Part shown: piece by piece, positions 1 through 8,873 of the stretch | Numbering within the stretch: the stretch's first letter is position 1 | Layout of the letters: every line of letters starts with the position of its first letter | Assembly (NCBI GenBank): GCA_963846885.1 | Contig: CAWJXS010000020.1 | Coordinates: forward strand, 434,001 to 498,000 | Direction: 5' to 3' | Source: RPQJ01 sp963846885 | GTDB taxonomy: Bacteria > Pseudomonadota > Gammaproteobacteria > Steroidobacterales > Steroidobacteraceae | Length of the DNA stretch: 64,000 nt | Notes under the pieces: model-generated | Database searches by the model: none | What the model saw: only the letters and a program-made list of their open reading frames with translations | What the model was told of the DNA's origin: nothing | Translations under genes and position numbers: made by a program

Positions 1-200
1 GACCGTGACGCGACCCGCCGGAAACTCGTAGCCGCAGTTGGCGAGCGCGGCGCGCACGCGGTCCTTGCTTTCCTTGACCGCGGTTTCGAGCAGGCCGACC
101 ACCGAGAACGCGGGCAGGCCCGCCCCACATCCACCTCGACGCGCACGAGCGGTGCTTCGAGGCCCTGGGGCGTGCGACTGAGGAGCGTGGCGAGTGTCAT
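1..200 (-). CDS. comM: ComM/YifB-family Mg-chelatase-like AAA+ ATPase, N-terminal fragment with frameshift
   Basis: Only the first 65 or so codons lie in the window; the rest is cut off by its left edge. From the ATG at 200 the protein begins MTLATLLSRTPQGLEAP and, after one frame change, continues as AGLPAFSVVGLLETAVKES and RVRAALANCGYEFPAGRVTV, the conserved N-terminus of ComM/YifB. ComM is a hexameric helicase that promotes branch migration during natural transformation. One base seems to be missing in the G-run near 122-128, where VDVGAGLPAF would otherwise read through. The gene diverges from cysB. The family call is fairly firm from the N-terminus alone; whether the gene is broken or this is a sequencing error cannot be told here. 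Confidence 0.75.
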   Translation of the reverse strand, partial: MTLATLLSRTPQGLEAPLVRVEVDVGRACPRSRWSACSKPRSRKARTACAPRSPTAATSFRRVASR

Positions 201-284
201 GCCGGCGACCGACGGTAACCATTGGTGCTGTCGATATGCCGCGCGGGTCGGCTGCACTCAAGCTGCGAAACGGGCGCTTTCGCA

Positions 285-290
285 TAGAAT
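285..290 (+). promoter_or_regulatory. Probable -10 box just upstream of cysB (leaderless-type spacing)
   Basis: TAGAAT at 285-290 lies 6 nt before the cysB ATG at 297, so transcription would begin at or within a base or two of the start codon. No Shine-Dalgarno sequence can fit in between. The same spacing recurs ahead of oxyR, the Nudix gene, a DUF4124 gene and an ATG upstream of fadD. No convincing -35 hexamer was seen. Confidence 0.4.
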
Positions 291-296
291 GCCGGC

Positions 297-1274
297 ATGA
301 AACTGCACCAATTGCGTTATCTCGCCGCCGTGGCCCAGACGGGCCTCAACATCACGGCCGCCGCGGAGAAGCTGCATACGTCGCAGCCCGGGGTCAGCAA
401 GCAGATCAAGCTGCTCGAGGACGAGCTCGGTTTCCAGATCTTCGTGCGGGACGGCCGCAACCTGACGCGCGTGACGCCGGCGGGCCAGCAGGTCATCGAT
501 CGCGCCGTGAAGATCCTGCGCGAGGTGCAGAACATCAAGCGACTCTCCGACGACCTCAAGGACGAGGAACGCGGTTCGCTGTCCATCGCGACGACGCACA
601 CGCAGGCCCGGTACGTGCTGCCCGAGGTCATCAAGAAGTTCCGGGAGCAGTACCCGGAGGTGCGCCTGCACCTGCACCAGGGCACCTCGGAGCAGATCGC
701 GGAAATGGCCGCGCTCGATCGCATCGACTTCGCCATCGCCACGGGATCCGAGAACCTGTTCGACGGGTATTCGCTGCTGCCGTGCTATCGCTGGCACCGG
801 CACGTCGTGGTGCCGCGCAACCACCCGCTGGCGCGCTCGAAGAAGGGCCTCACGCTGAAGCAACTCGCGGCCTACCCGATCGTGACCTATGTCTTCAGTT
901 TCAGCGGCCCCTCGTCACTGCACGGCATCTTTGCGAAAGAGGGCCTCGTGCCCAATGTCGTGCTGACGGCCCGCGACGCCGACGTCATCAAGACCTACGT
1001 GCGCCTGGGTCTCGGGGTGGGCATCGTCGCGAGCATGGCGGTGGAACAGAAGGACGATGAAGACCTCGTGCACATCGACGCCTCCGACTTGTTTCCGGCG
1101 CACACGACGTGGATCGGCTTCCGGCGCGGCGGGTTGCTGCGCAAGTACCAGCTCGACTTCATCCAGCTGTTTGCACCGCAATTGACGCGCCGGCTGATCG
1201 AACGCGCGGCCGCCGCGGCGACGCAGGCCGACGTCCAGCAGCTCACGGCCGACCTGGAGTTGCCGCTGCGGTAG
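297..1274 (+). CDS. cysB: CysB-type LysR-family transcriptional regulator
   Basis: This 325-residue protein has the length and sequence of CysB. An N-terminal winged helix-turn-helix (about residues 1-60, MKLHQLRYLAAVAQTGLNIT, then TSQPGVSKQIKLLE) is followed by a periplasmic-binding-like effector domain (about 90-300, with TTHTQARYVLP). CysB activates sulfate and thiosulfate uptake and cysteine biosynthesis genes in response to N-acetylserine or O-acetylserine and sulfate or sulfide levels. Its position directly upstream of a porin and two sulfate-binding proteins, with cysTWA nearby, supports that role. The ATG at 297 fits the family start. Cbl, a CysB paralogue, cannot be excluded. Confidence 0.93.
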   Translation: MKLHQLRYLAAVAQTGLNITAAAEKLHTSQPGVSKQIKLLEDELGFQIFVRDGRNLTRVTPAGQQVIDRAVKILREVQNIKRLSDDLKDEERGSLSIATTHTQARYVLPEVIKKFREQYPEVRLHLHQGTSEQIAEMAALDRIDFAIATGSENLFDGYSLLPCYRWHRHVVVPRNHPLARSKKGLTLKQLAAYPIVTYVFSFSGPSSLHGIFAKEGLVPNVVLTARDADVIKTYVRLGLGVGIVASMAVEQKDDEDLVHIDASDLFPAHTTWIGFRRGGLLRKYQLDFIQLFAPQLTRRLIERAAAAATQADVQQLTADLELPLR

Positions 1275-1443
1275 GCGGCCGTAGCGCCTGCGCGCGCTTC
1301 TCTTATCGCGTTGCACTGCGCTAGCCGTCGCGACGACATCGCGCGCCGTTCCGTGGTGTCACCGTTTCCTAACCCAGTCGCGACTGACCGCGTAACCGCC
1401 GCGCCCGCAGCATCCCGCTCATCCGATCCATGGAGAGCGAGTG

Positions 1444-2847
1444 ATGTCATCTGCGACCCCGAAACGCCGCGCGCTGGCGCTGGCCCTGGCAGCGGCGCTG
1501 CTGCCAGCCGCCGGACAGGCTGATCCTGCCAGCGAGGAGCTGCTGCAGAAGATCGAGGAACTGAGCCAGAAGGTGCTCGTGCTCGAGCGCAAGCTCGAAG
1601 TACAGGACGAAGCGGCGAAGACTGCCGCCACGTCGACCCCGGTCGTCAAGGCGAGCCCGCGTGGCTTCTCGCTCGCTTCAGCCGACAACAAGAACCAGCT
1701 CAAGCTGCGCGGCGTCCTGCACGTGGATGGCCGCTTTTTCGAGGACGACGATCCCGAAGGGCTCAAGGACACGTGGCAGGCCACGCGCGTGCGTCCCATC
1801 GTCGAGGGCACGCTCGGCGGCATCTACGATTTCCGCTTCACGCCCGACTTCGGCCAGGGTCGCACCGTGATCCAGGATGCATACGTCACGGCACGGTTCA
1901 AGCCCGAGGTGCAGGTGACGGTCGGCAAGTTCAAGTCGCCCGTCGGTCTCGAACGCCTCCAGTCGGCGAACGACATCCGCATGGTCGCGCGCGGCTTCCC
2001 GACGCAGCTCGCGCCGAACCGCGACCTGGGGCTGCAGGTCGGCGGCGGCTTCGGCGGCGATCGGCTCACCTACGCGGTCGCCTTCCTGAACGGCTCCAAC
2101 GACGGCGGCAGCAGCGAAACGTTCGCCGACGTCGATACCAACGACGACAAGGAATGGGCGGCGCGCCTGTTCGCGCACCCGTTCGCCGAAAGCGACAGCT
2201 TTGCGCTGCGTGGACTGGGGATCGGCATTGCGGGCACGTATACCGACCAGACCGGCACGACGGCGCAGCCCTTGCTGCCCGTCTTCCGCACGCCGGCGCA
2301 ATCGACGTTCTTCCGCTACCGCACGGGCACGACTCCGACGCTGGCCGACGGCGAGCGGACACGAATTGCGCCGCAGCTCTACTACTACGTGGGGCGCTTC
2401 GGTCTGCTGAGTGAGTACACGACGGTCTCGCAGGACGTTTCGCGCACCACGACCGCGGGGCGGCGCGAGGGCTCGCTCGACACGACCGCCTGGCAGCTGC
2501 AGGCCTCGTGGTTCCTGACTGGCGAAGAGGAGAGCTTCCGTGGCTTCAAGCCGAACAATGTTTTCTCGCTGGCCGACAATACCTGGGGCGCCTTCGAACT
2601 GGTCGCTCGCTATCAGGAGCTCGATACCGACGACGACGCCTTCCTGGGCGGAACGGCCTCTTTCGCGGATCCGGCCACCTCTGCACGCAAGGCCACGTCC
2701 TACGGCCTGGGTCTCAACTGGTATCTCAACGAAAACCTGAAGTGGGTGCTGAACTATGATCGCACTGAGTTCGACGGCGGTGCCGCTGGCGGCGCGGACC
2801 GTGCGGATGAAGGCGTATTCCTCACCCGCTTCGCCCTCGGCTTCTGA
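1444..2847 (+). CDS. OprP/OprO-type outer-membrane porin
   Basis: A 467-residue outer-membrane beta-barrel protein. An N-terminal signal peptide (about residues 1-27, ending near AAGQADP) precedes a short coiled coil (EELLQKIEELSQKVLVLERK), the trimerisation-type helix of phosphate-selective porins. The rest is a porin O/P barrel ending in an aromatic residue (RFALGF), as needed for Bam assembly. The ATG at 1444 has GGAG eight bases upstream, which favours it over the GTG at 1441. The gene ends 15 bases before the first sulfate-binding protein, so the two are probably co-transcribed; sulfate or another oxyanion is the likely solute. The specificity is an inference from context. Confidence 0.85.
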   Translation: MSSATPKRRALALALAAALLPAAGQADPASEELLQKIEELSQKVLVLERKLEVQDEAAKTAATSTPVVKASPRGFSLASADNKNQLKLRGVLHVDGRFFEDDDPEGLKDTWQATRVRPIVEGTLGGIYDFRFTPDFGQGRTVIQDAYVTARFKPEVQVTVGKFKSPVGLERLQSANDIRMVARGFPTQLAPNRDLGLQVGGGFGGDRLTYAVAFLNGSNDGGSSETFADVDTNDDKEWAARLFAHPFAESDSFALRGLGIGIAGTYTDQTGTTAQPLLPVFRTPAQSTFFRYRTGTTPTLADGERTRIAPQLYYYVGRFGLLSEYTTVSQDVSRTTTAGRREGSLDTTAWQLQASWFLTGEEESFRGFKPNNVFSLADNTWGAFELVARYQELDTDDDAFLGGTASFADPATSARKATSYGLGLNWYLNENLKWVLNYDRTEFDGGAAGGADRADEGVFLTRFALGF

Positions 2848-2862
2848 ACGGAGTAAACGATC

Positions 2863-3876
2863 ATGACGACCCCACGAATCATCAAGTCGCTGACGCTCGC
2901 CGCGTTCGGCGCCCTCGCGGCGCTGGCGGGGCCGGTGCTGCACGCGCAGACCACGCTGCTCAACGTGTCGTACGACCCGACGCGCGAGTTGTATGACGAC
3001 TACAACAAGGCCTTCGCGCAGTACTGGAAGGGCAAGACGGGCAAGGACATCTCGATCCGCCAGTCGCATGGCGGCTCAGGCAAGCAGGCCCGCACGGTGA
3101 TCGATGGCCTGCCCGCGGACGTCGTCACGTTGGCGCTCGCCTACGACATCGATGCGTTGGCCACGCAGGGCAAGCTGCTGCCTGCCAACTGGCAATCACG
3201 GCTGCCGCACAACAGCTCACCCTACACGTCGACGATCGTGTTCCTGGTCCGCAAGGGCAACCCGAAGAAGATCAAGGACTGGGGCGACCTCGCGAAGCCG
3301 GGCGTTTCGGTCATCACGCCGAACCCGAAGACGTCGGGCGGCGCGCGCTGGAATTACCTCGCGGCCTGGGCCTGGGCGCTCAAGCAACCCGGCGGCAGTG
3401 CCGCGACGGCTGAACAGTTCATCGGCAAGCTCTACAAGAACGTGCCGGTACTGGATACCGGTGCGCGGGGTGCGCTCACGACATTTGCACAGCGTGGCAT
3501 CGGCGACGTGCTGATCTCATGGGAAAACGAGGCCTTCCTCGCGTCGCGACAGCTCGGCAAGGACAAGTTCGAGGTCGTCTATCCGTCGCTCAGCATCCTG
3601 GCCGAGCCGCCGGTCGCCGTGGTCGACAAGGTCGCGATCCGGCGCGGCACGACGGTCGAGGCGCGAGCGTACGTCGAGTACCTGTATTCCCGAGAAGGAC
3701 AGGAAATCGCGGCCCGCCACTACTATCGGCCGCGCGATCCTGCCGTTGCAGCGAAGTACGCGGCGACTTTCCCGAGCGTAAACCTGGTCACGATCGCCGA
3801 CTTCGGCGGCTGGGCCAAGGCGCAGGGGACGCATTTCGCGGATGGCGGTACGTTCGACAAGATCTACTCGCAGTGA
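2863..3876 (+). CDS. sbp: Sulfate ABC transporter periplasmic binding protein (first copy)
   Basis: A 337-residue Sbp/CysP-family protein. The signal peptide covers about residues 1-26 (cleavage near VLHAQ). The mature protein starts TTLLNVSYDPTREL and contains the family motifs QSHGGSGKQAR, DVVTLALAYDIDAL and NPKTSGGARWNYLAAWAWA, which form the anion-binding pocket. It delivers sulfate (possibly thiosulfate) to the CysTWA permease encoded at 14499-11000 on the other strand. GGAG lies about ten bases before the ATG. It is followed at 3990 by a close paralogue, a tandem duplication. Confidence 0.95.
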   Translation: MTTPRIIKSLTLAAFGALAALAGPVLHAQTTLLNVSYDPTRELYDDYNKAFAQYWKGKTGKDISIRQSHGGSGKQARTVIDGLPADVVTLALAYDIDALATQGKLLPANWQSRLPHNSSPYTSTIVFLVRKGNPKKIKDWGDLAKPGVSVITPNPKTSGGARWNYLAAWAWALKQPGGSAATAEQFIGKLYKNVPVLDTGARGALTTFAQRGIGDVLISWENEAFLASRQLGKDKFEVVYPSLSILAEPPVAVVDKVAIRRGTTVEARAYVEYLYSREGQEIAARHYYRPRDPAVAAKYAATFPSVNLVTIADFGGWAKAQGTHFADGGTFDKIYSQ

Positions 3877-3989
3877 AGCTCTGCCGGCCAGCGCTGTAGG
3901 ACTGATCCGGGGCGACTCAGGGACGAGTCGCCGCCGGTGATCCGGCAAGGCGCGTTAACATGGGGTCCTCAACCAGAGTGTCCCCGCGC

Positions 3990-5009
3990 ATGCTGAATCC
4001 CGGTACCCGGTTTCTTTCGCTGGCCGCCCGCGTCGCTTTCGTGCTGCTCGCACTGGTCGCGACGGGTGCCCGCGCCGAAGTCACGCTCCTCAACGTGTCC
4101 TACGACCCGACGCGTGAGTTCTACGACGCGTACAACCGCGAGTTCGCGCAGCACTGGAAGCAGAAGACGGGCCAGGACGTGGCGATTCGCCAGTCGCATG
4201 GCGGCTCGGGCAAGCAGGCACGCATGGTCATCGACGGTTTGCCGGCAGACGTCGTCACGCTGGCGCTGGCGTATGACATCGACGCGCTGGCCCGCAAGGG
4301 CAAGCTGCTGCCAGCCAACTGGCAGGGCCGGCTGCCGTACAACAGCTCGCCCTACACGTCGACGATCGTGTTCCTCGTGCGCAAGGGCAACCCCAAGAAC
4401 ATCCGCGACTGGAATGACCTGGTCAAGCCCGGCGTGCAGGTGATCACGCCCAACCCGAAGACATCGGGGGGCGCACGCTGGAACTACCTGGCGGCGTGGG
4501 CCTGGGCGATACAGCAGCCGGGCGCGACGCCGGCCACCGCTGCAGAGTTCCTCGGCAAGCTGTATCGCAACGTTCCCGTGCTGGACACCGGTGCTCGCGC
4601 ATCACTGACGACGTTCGCGCAGCGCGGCATCGGCGACGTCATCATCACCTGGGAAAACGAGGCCTACATGGCCACCGCGCGCCTGCCCAAGCAGCAGCTG
4701 GAAACCGTGGTGCCGTCGGTAAGCATCCTGGCGGAACCTCCGGTCGCCGTCGTCGACAAGGTTGCCGTGCGTCGCGGCACGCTCGACGTCGCGCGCGCCT
4801 ACGTCGAGCACCTGTATTCGCCACAGGCGCAGGAGATCGCGGCCAGGCATCACTATCGCCCGCGTGATCCCCAGGTCGCCGCGCGGTACGCGGCGCTCTT
4901 TCCGCAGGTTCGCATGTGGACCATCGCCGACTTCGGCGGCTGGGAGAAGGCCAACGCCACGCACTTTGCCAACGGCGCGGAGTTCGACCGCATCTACCAG
5001 CGCAAGTAA
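3990..5009 (+). CDS. sbp: Sulfate ABC transporter periplasmic binding protein (second copy)
   Basis: A 339-residue paralogue of the preceding protein, with its own signal peptide (cleavage near ARAEV) and the same QSHGGSGKQAR, TLALAYDIDAL and NPKTSGGARWN motifs. Most of the mature sequences align residue for residue; differences are scattered and conservative, while the signal peptides are unrelated. An in-frame ATG at 3960 exists, but the signal peptide reads naturally from the ATG at 3990 (MLNPGTRFLSLAARV). The 113-base gap after sbp1 may hold its own expression signals. The two may differ in anion preference (sulfate versus thiosulfate); the sequence does not say which. Confidence 0.93.
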   Translation: MLNPGTRFLSLAARVAFVLLALVATGARAEVTLLNVSYDPTREFYDAYNREFAQHWKQKTGQDVAIRQSHGGSGKQARMVIDGLPADVVTLALAYDIDALARKGKLLPANWQGRLPYNSSPYTSTIVFLVRKGNPKNIRDWNDLVKPGVQVITPNPKTSGGARWNYLAAWAWAIQQPGATPATAAEFLGKLYRNVPVLDTGARASLTTFAQRGIGDVIITWENEAYMATARLPKQQLETVVPSVSILAEPPVAVVDKVAVRRGTLDVARAYVEHLYSPQAQEIAARHHYRPRDPQVAARYAALFPQVRMWTIADFGGWEKANATHFANGAEFDRIYQRK

Positions 5010-5042
5010 CGTGGCTGCCGGTTGTGGCAAGCTGCCGGCATC

Positions 5043-6920
5043 ATGGTGGCTGGCCGTAGATTGAATACTCCTGCAGGTCCCAGCGCGCGCCCGGGCGCGA
5101 GCGGTGCGTGGTCCAGCCTCAGGGGGCTGGGCGACGTGTTTCGCTATACGCGTCACGCGCTCGAACTCGTCTGGTCGACCAGCCGGCGCCTCACGGTCGC
5201 GCTCGCCGCGCTGACTCTGCTGGCTGGCGTGCTGCCCGCCGCCATCGCTTTCGTCGGAGCCAGGATCGTCGACGCCGTCGTTGCGGCCGTGGGCTTGCAC
5301 CAGTCCGCCGGCGCGGTCGACCTTTCGACGGTGCTGAGCTACGTGGTGCTGGAAGGCGTCTTCGTCGCGGCGCTCGCAGCCGTGCAACGCGGGTTGTCCA
5401 CGTGCCAGTCGCTGCTGCGCGCCCAGCTGGGGCAGCGTGTCAACGAGATGATCCTCGAGAAGGCGCTCACGCTCGACCTGCGCCACTTCGAGGACTCCGA
5501 GTTCTACGACAAGCTGACCCGGGCGCGCCGCGAGGCCAGCACGCGCCCGCTCGCGCTGGTCATGAGCAGCTTCGGGCTGGTGCAGAACGCCATCGCCTTG
5601 CTCAGCTTCGGCACGCTGCTCGCGCAGTTCTCGCCGTGGGCTGTGGCGGTGCTGCTGCTCGCGGGACTGCCGTCGTTCGTCGCGGAGGCCAAGTTCTCGG
5701 GCGACGCATTCCGCCTGTTCCGCTGGCGGTCGCCCGAAACGCGCATGCAGATGTACCTCGAGACGGTCATCGCGCGCGAGGACCACGCCAAGGAAGTGAA
5801 GCTGTTCGAGCTGGGTCCGCGCCTGCTCGAGCGCTACCGCGCGATCTTCCAGAAGGTATTCCGCGAGGACCGCGCGCTCACGATCCGCCGCGACACGTGG
5901 GGGTTCTTCCTGGGCCTGGTCAGCACCGCCGCCTTCTACGCTGCGTACGCATGGGTGGCCGTCAGCGCAGTGCGCGGCCAGATCACGCTCGGCCAGATGA
6001 CGATGTACGTGCTGCTGTTCCGGCAGGGCCAGGCTGCGGTGTCCGCCATCCTCTCTTCCATCGGCGGCATGTACGAGGACAACCTGTATCTCTCCACGTT
6101 GTACGAGTACCTGGACACGCCGGTCGCGCCGGCCTCGGGCACCGTGACGACCGGCTCCACACCTGGCACCGGGTTGACCTTCGAGCAGGTCAGCTTCACG
6201 TATCCGGGCGCGACCGAGCCAGCCGTACGCGACGTGAGCTTCACGCTGCGTCCGGGCGAAAGCCTGGCGCTGGTCGGCGAGAACGGTTCCGGCAAGACGA
6301 CGTTGATCAAGCTGCTGACGCGGCTGTACACGCCCGACACGGGCCGCATCCTTCTCGACGGCACCGACCTCGCGGAGTGGGAGCCGGCCAGGCTGCGCCG
6401 CCGCATCGGCGTGATCTTCCAGGACTTCGCGCGTTACCAGCTGAAGGTGGGCGAGAACATCGGCGCGGGCGACGTGACGCACTTCGAGGATGAATCACGC
6501 TGGCGTGAGGCCGCGGGGCTCGGCATGGCCGCGCCGTTCATCGAGGAATTACCGGGCGGGTATTCGACGCAGCTCGGCAAGTGGTTCAAGGACGGGCGCG
6601 AACTGTCTGGCGGCCAGTGGCAGAAGATCGCGCTGTCGCGCGCGTTCATGCGCGAAGATGCGGACATCCTGGTGCTGGACGAACCCACGGCTGCGATGGA
6701 TGCGCGCGCCGAGGCGCAGGTGTTCGAGCAGTTCCAGGCGCTGGCCCGTTCGCGGATGGTGATCCTGATCTCGCACCGCTTTTCGACGGTGCGCATGGCT
6801 GACCAGATCCTCGTCATCGAGGGCGGCCGCATCCTCGAGCGTGGCAGCCACGAAGCGCTGATGCAGCTCGGCGGGCATTACGCCGGACTGTTCGCGTTGC
6901 AGGCGAAAGGTTACCGCTGA
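5043..6920 (+). CDS. ABC exporter, fused permease and ATP-binding protein
   Basis: A half-transporter of about 625 residues. The N-terminal 350 residues form the six-helix transmembrane domain (hydrophobic segments near LTVALAALTLLAGVLPAAIAF and others). The C-terminal nucleotide-binding domain carries Walker A GENGSGKTT, Q-loop VIFQDF, signature LSGGQWQK, Walker B ILVLDEPTAAMD and switch histidine ISHRFST. It would act as a homodimer exporting a lipid, peptide or drug. It follows sbp2 by a few tens of bases on the same strand, but no functional link to sulfate is visible. The ATG at 5043 was preferred over the TTG at 5022; neither has a clear ribosome-binding site. Confidence 0.85.
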   Translation: MVAGRRLNTPAGPSARPGASGAWSSLRGLGDVFRYTRHALELVWSTSRRLTVALAALTLLAGVLPAAIAFVGARIVDAVVAAVGLHQSAGAVDLSTVLSYVVLEGVFVAALAAVQRGLSTCQSLLRAQLGQRVNEMILEKALTLDLRHFEDSEFYDKLTRARREASTRPLALVMSSFGLVQNAIALLSFGTLLAQFSPWAVAVLLLAGLPSFVAEAKFSGDAFRLFRWRSPETRMQMYLETVIAREDHAKEVKLFELGPRLLERYRAIFQKVFREDRALTIRRDTWGFFLGLVSTAAFYAAYAWVAVSAVRGQITLGQMTMYVLLFRQGQAAVSAILSSIGGMYEDNLYLSTLYEYLDTPVAPASGTVTTGSTPGTGLTFEQVSFTYPGATEPAVRDVSFTLRPGESLALVGENGSGKTTLIKLLTRLYTPDTGRILLDGTDLAEWEPARLRRRIGVIFQDFARYQLKVGENIGAGDVTHFEDESRWREAAGLGMAAPFIEELPGGYSTQLGKWFKDGRELSGGQWQKIALSRAFMREDADILVLDEPTAAMDARAEAQVFEQFQALARSRMVILISHRFSTVRMADQILVIEGGRILERGSHEALMQLGGHYAGLFALQAKGYR

Positions 6921-6922
6921 CG

Positions 6923-7023
6923 GAAGGGAATAAGGACTAGTGACTAGTGAATGAGTCGGAGCCGGAGTTGCAGCGCGCTCTGATTCCGACTATTCCCTAG
7001 TCACTGATCCCTATTCACTTCCC
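6923..7023. repeat. Imperfect inverted repeat between convergent genes; heptamer-rich intergenic element (copy A)
   Basis: The left arm (6923-6959) and right arm (6986-7024) are imperfect inverted copies built from short units such as GACTAGT, GTGAAT and CTATTCAC. They enclose a 26-base G+C-rich centre, so the transcript could fold into a long hairpin from either strand. It sits exactly between the convergent ABC exporter and phnA-like genes, where a bidirectional terminator would be expected, though no U-tract is present. The core AGTCGGAG and GTTGCAG is shared in degenerate form with the element at 44518-44593. Confidence 0.55.
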
Positions 7024-7233
7024 TCAAGCCTTCTTCAGGAAACAGGTCTTCAGCACGACCGTATTGCGCCCCTGGCCGCATTCGATCTCTGCTTCGTCGG
7101 CGGTGAGCCGGATGTTCTTGAACGTGGTGCCGCGCTTGAGCGTATCCGAGGAGCCTTTCACCCGCAGGTCCTTGATGACCTGCACCGAGTCGCCCGTCGC
7201 CAGTTCGTTGCCATTGCTGTCTCGCACCGTCAT
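7024..7233 (-). CDS. PhnA/YjdM C-terminal-domain protein
   Basis: A 69-residue protein matching only the C-terminal SH3-like PhnA domain: VRDSNGNELATGDSVQVIKDLRVKGS, then LKRGT and KNIRL. The usual N-terminal zinc ribbon of full-length (about 110-residue) PhnA/YjdM is absent, and this short form is widespread. Despite the old name alkylphosphonate utilisation protein, no role in phosphonate breakdown is established. It lies 45 bases downstream of the exonuclease and may be the last gene of the cysA-led operon. Confidence 0.8.
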   Translation of the reverse strand: MTVRDSNGNELATGDSVQVIKDLRVKGSSDTLKRGTTFKNIRLTADEAEIECGQGRNTVVLKTCFLKKA

Positions 7234-7278
7234 GCCGTGTGATTCCTTGTTCGTTGATGCGACAAGGATGAGCTTCGC

Positions 7279-8195
7279 TCACGCCGTCCGCAACCGCGTA
7301 CGCTTGCCCTCGCGCGACGAGTAACGATTCCTGGCGTCGAACTCGTCGAGTTCGATCTCCACGCTCTTGCCTGCATAGACTGCGTCTCGCAGCCACTCGA
7401 GCGCTTCCTGCACGGACTGCTGCGAGCGTGCCTCGAGCGACCAGCAGCGGCGACCCGGGTCCCACCGGAAGCCGCGTTGCCGCAGCACGTCTTTCGTTTC
7501 GAAGGGCGACTGGTTCGCCCACAGCCGGAAGGACGGACCTCGAGCCGAATCGAGCAGCACCTTCAGCGCATTGCCGTCGGTTTCCGCCAACGGCTGCGCC
7601 AGCACCTGCAGCAGCGCATGACAGTCGGCTTCGGCGCGATGCGCGTCGTAGAAGAAGCCGCAGCGGTAAGCGAGGTATTCGAGCTTGGCGCTCGCGATGC
7701 CCGCGGCCGACCACGGCACCTCCTGCCACGAACAACCCCACGGCAGGGTCGCGAAGACCGGCAGCCGTCGCTCGAGGAACTTGCGGTCGAATCCGGCGTT
7801 GTGCGCGATCACGATGCCCACCGCTTCGAGCAATCGCGTCACCTGCGCATCGTCGATGCGCTGTCCCGCGACCATCTCGTCGGTAATGCCGTGAATCGCC
7901 GTCGATTCCGGCGGAATCGGCATGCCCGGGTCTTCGAGGCCATCGTAGGTCTCGAGCACGCGCCCGATCGCGCCGGTGGCGTGGCAGTACTCGAACACGA
8001 TGAGCGCCAGTTCGATGATCCGGTCGGCGGCCGGATCAGTGCCGGTGGTTTCGGTGTCGACGATCGCTGCGCGGCGCACCGTGGGGCCTGCGAGCGCAGG
8101 TCGCTGCGCGGCCGGATCGAGCCGGCGCAGCACGCGAAAATCCGGATGCGCGGCGAGCGTGGCCGCCATCGCCTCCAGGTCGTCGTGCGACTGCG

Positions 8196-8199
<4 letters not shown>
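7279..8199 (-). CDS. DEDDh-type 3'-5' exonuclease (DnaQ-like)
   Basis: A 306-residue protein with an RNase T/DnaQ-type exonuclease domain. The catalytic residues D48 and E50 (DTETTGTD), D138 (HNAGFDRKF) and H187/D192 (HRAEAD) are all present. About 80 further C-terminal residues contain a WANQSPFETKDVLRQRGFRW segment like the small domains found fused to such nucleases. It degrades single-stranded 3' ends of DNA or RNA, but the substrate cannot be read from sequence. The GTG start at 8199 overlaps the response-regulator stop (GTGA), indicating translational coupling. It lacks a polymerase or DnaE-binding signature, so it is probably not the replicative epsilon subunit. Confidence 0.85.

Positions 8200-8869
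<670 letters not shown>

Positions 8870-8873
<4 letters not shown>

Noticed and set aside
1678..3069. Long open frame on the minus strand opposite the porin and the start of sbp
   Set aside because: It is composed of Arg-rich, low-quality sequence without domains and lies antisense to clearly conserved genes; such frames are common at this G+C content.
4602..6482. 626-codon minus-strand open frame opposite sbp2 and the ABC exporter
   Set aside because: It spans two well-supported genes, its composition is Arg/Gly/His-rich and it shows no motif.
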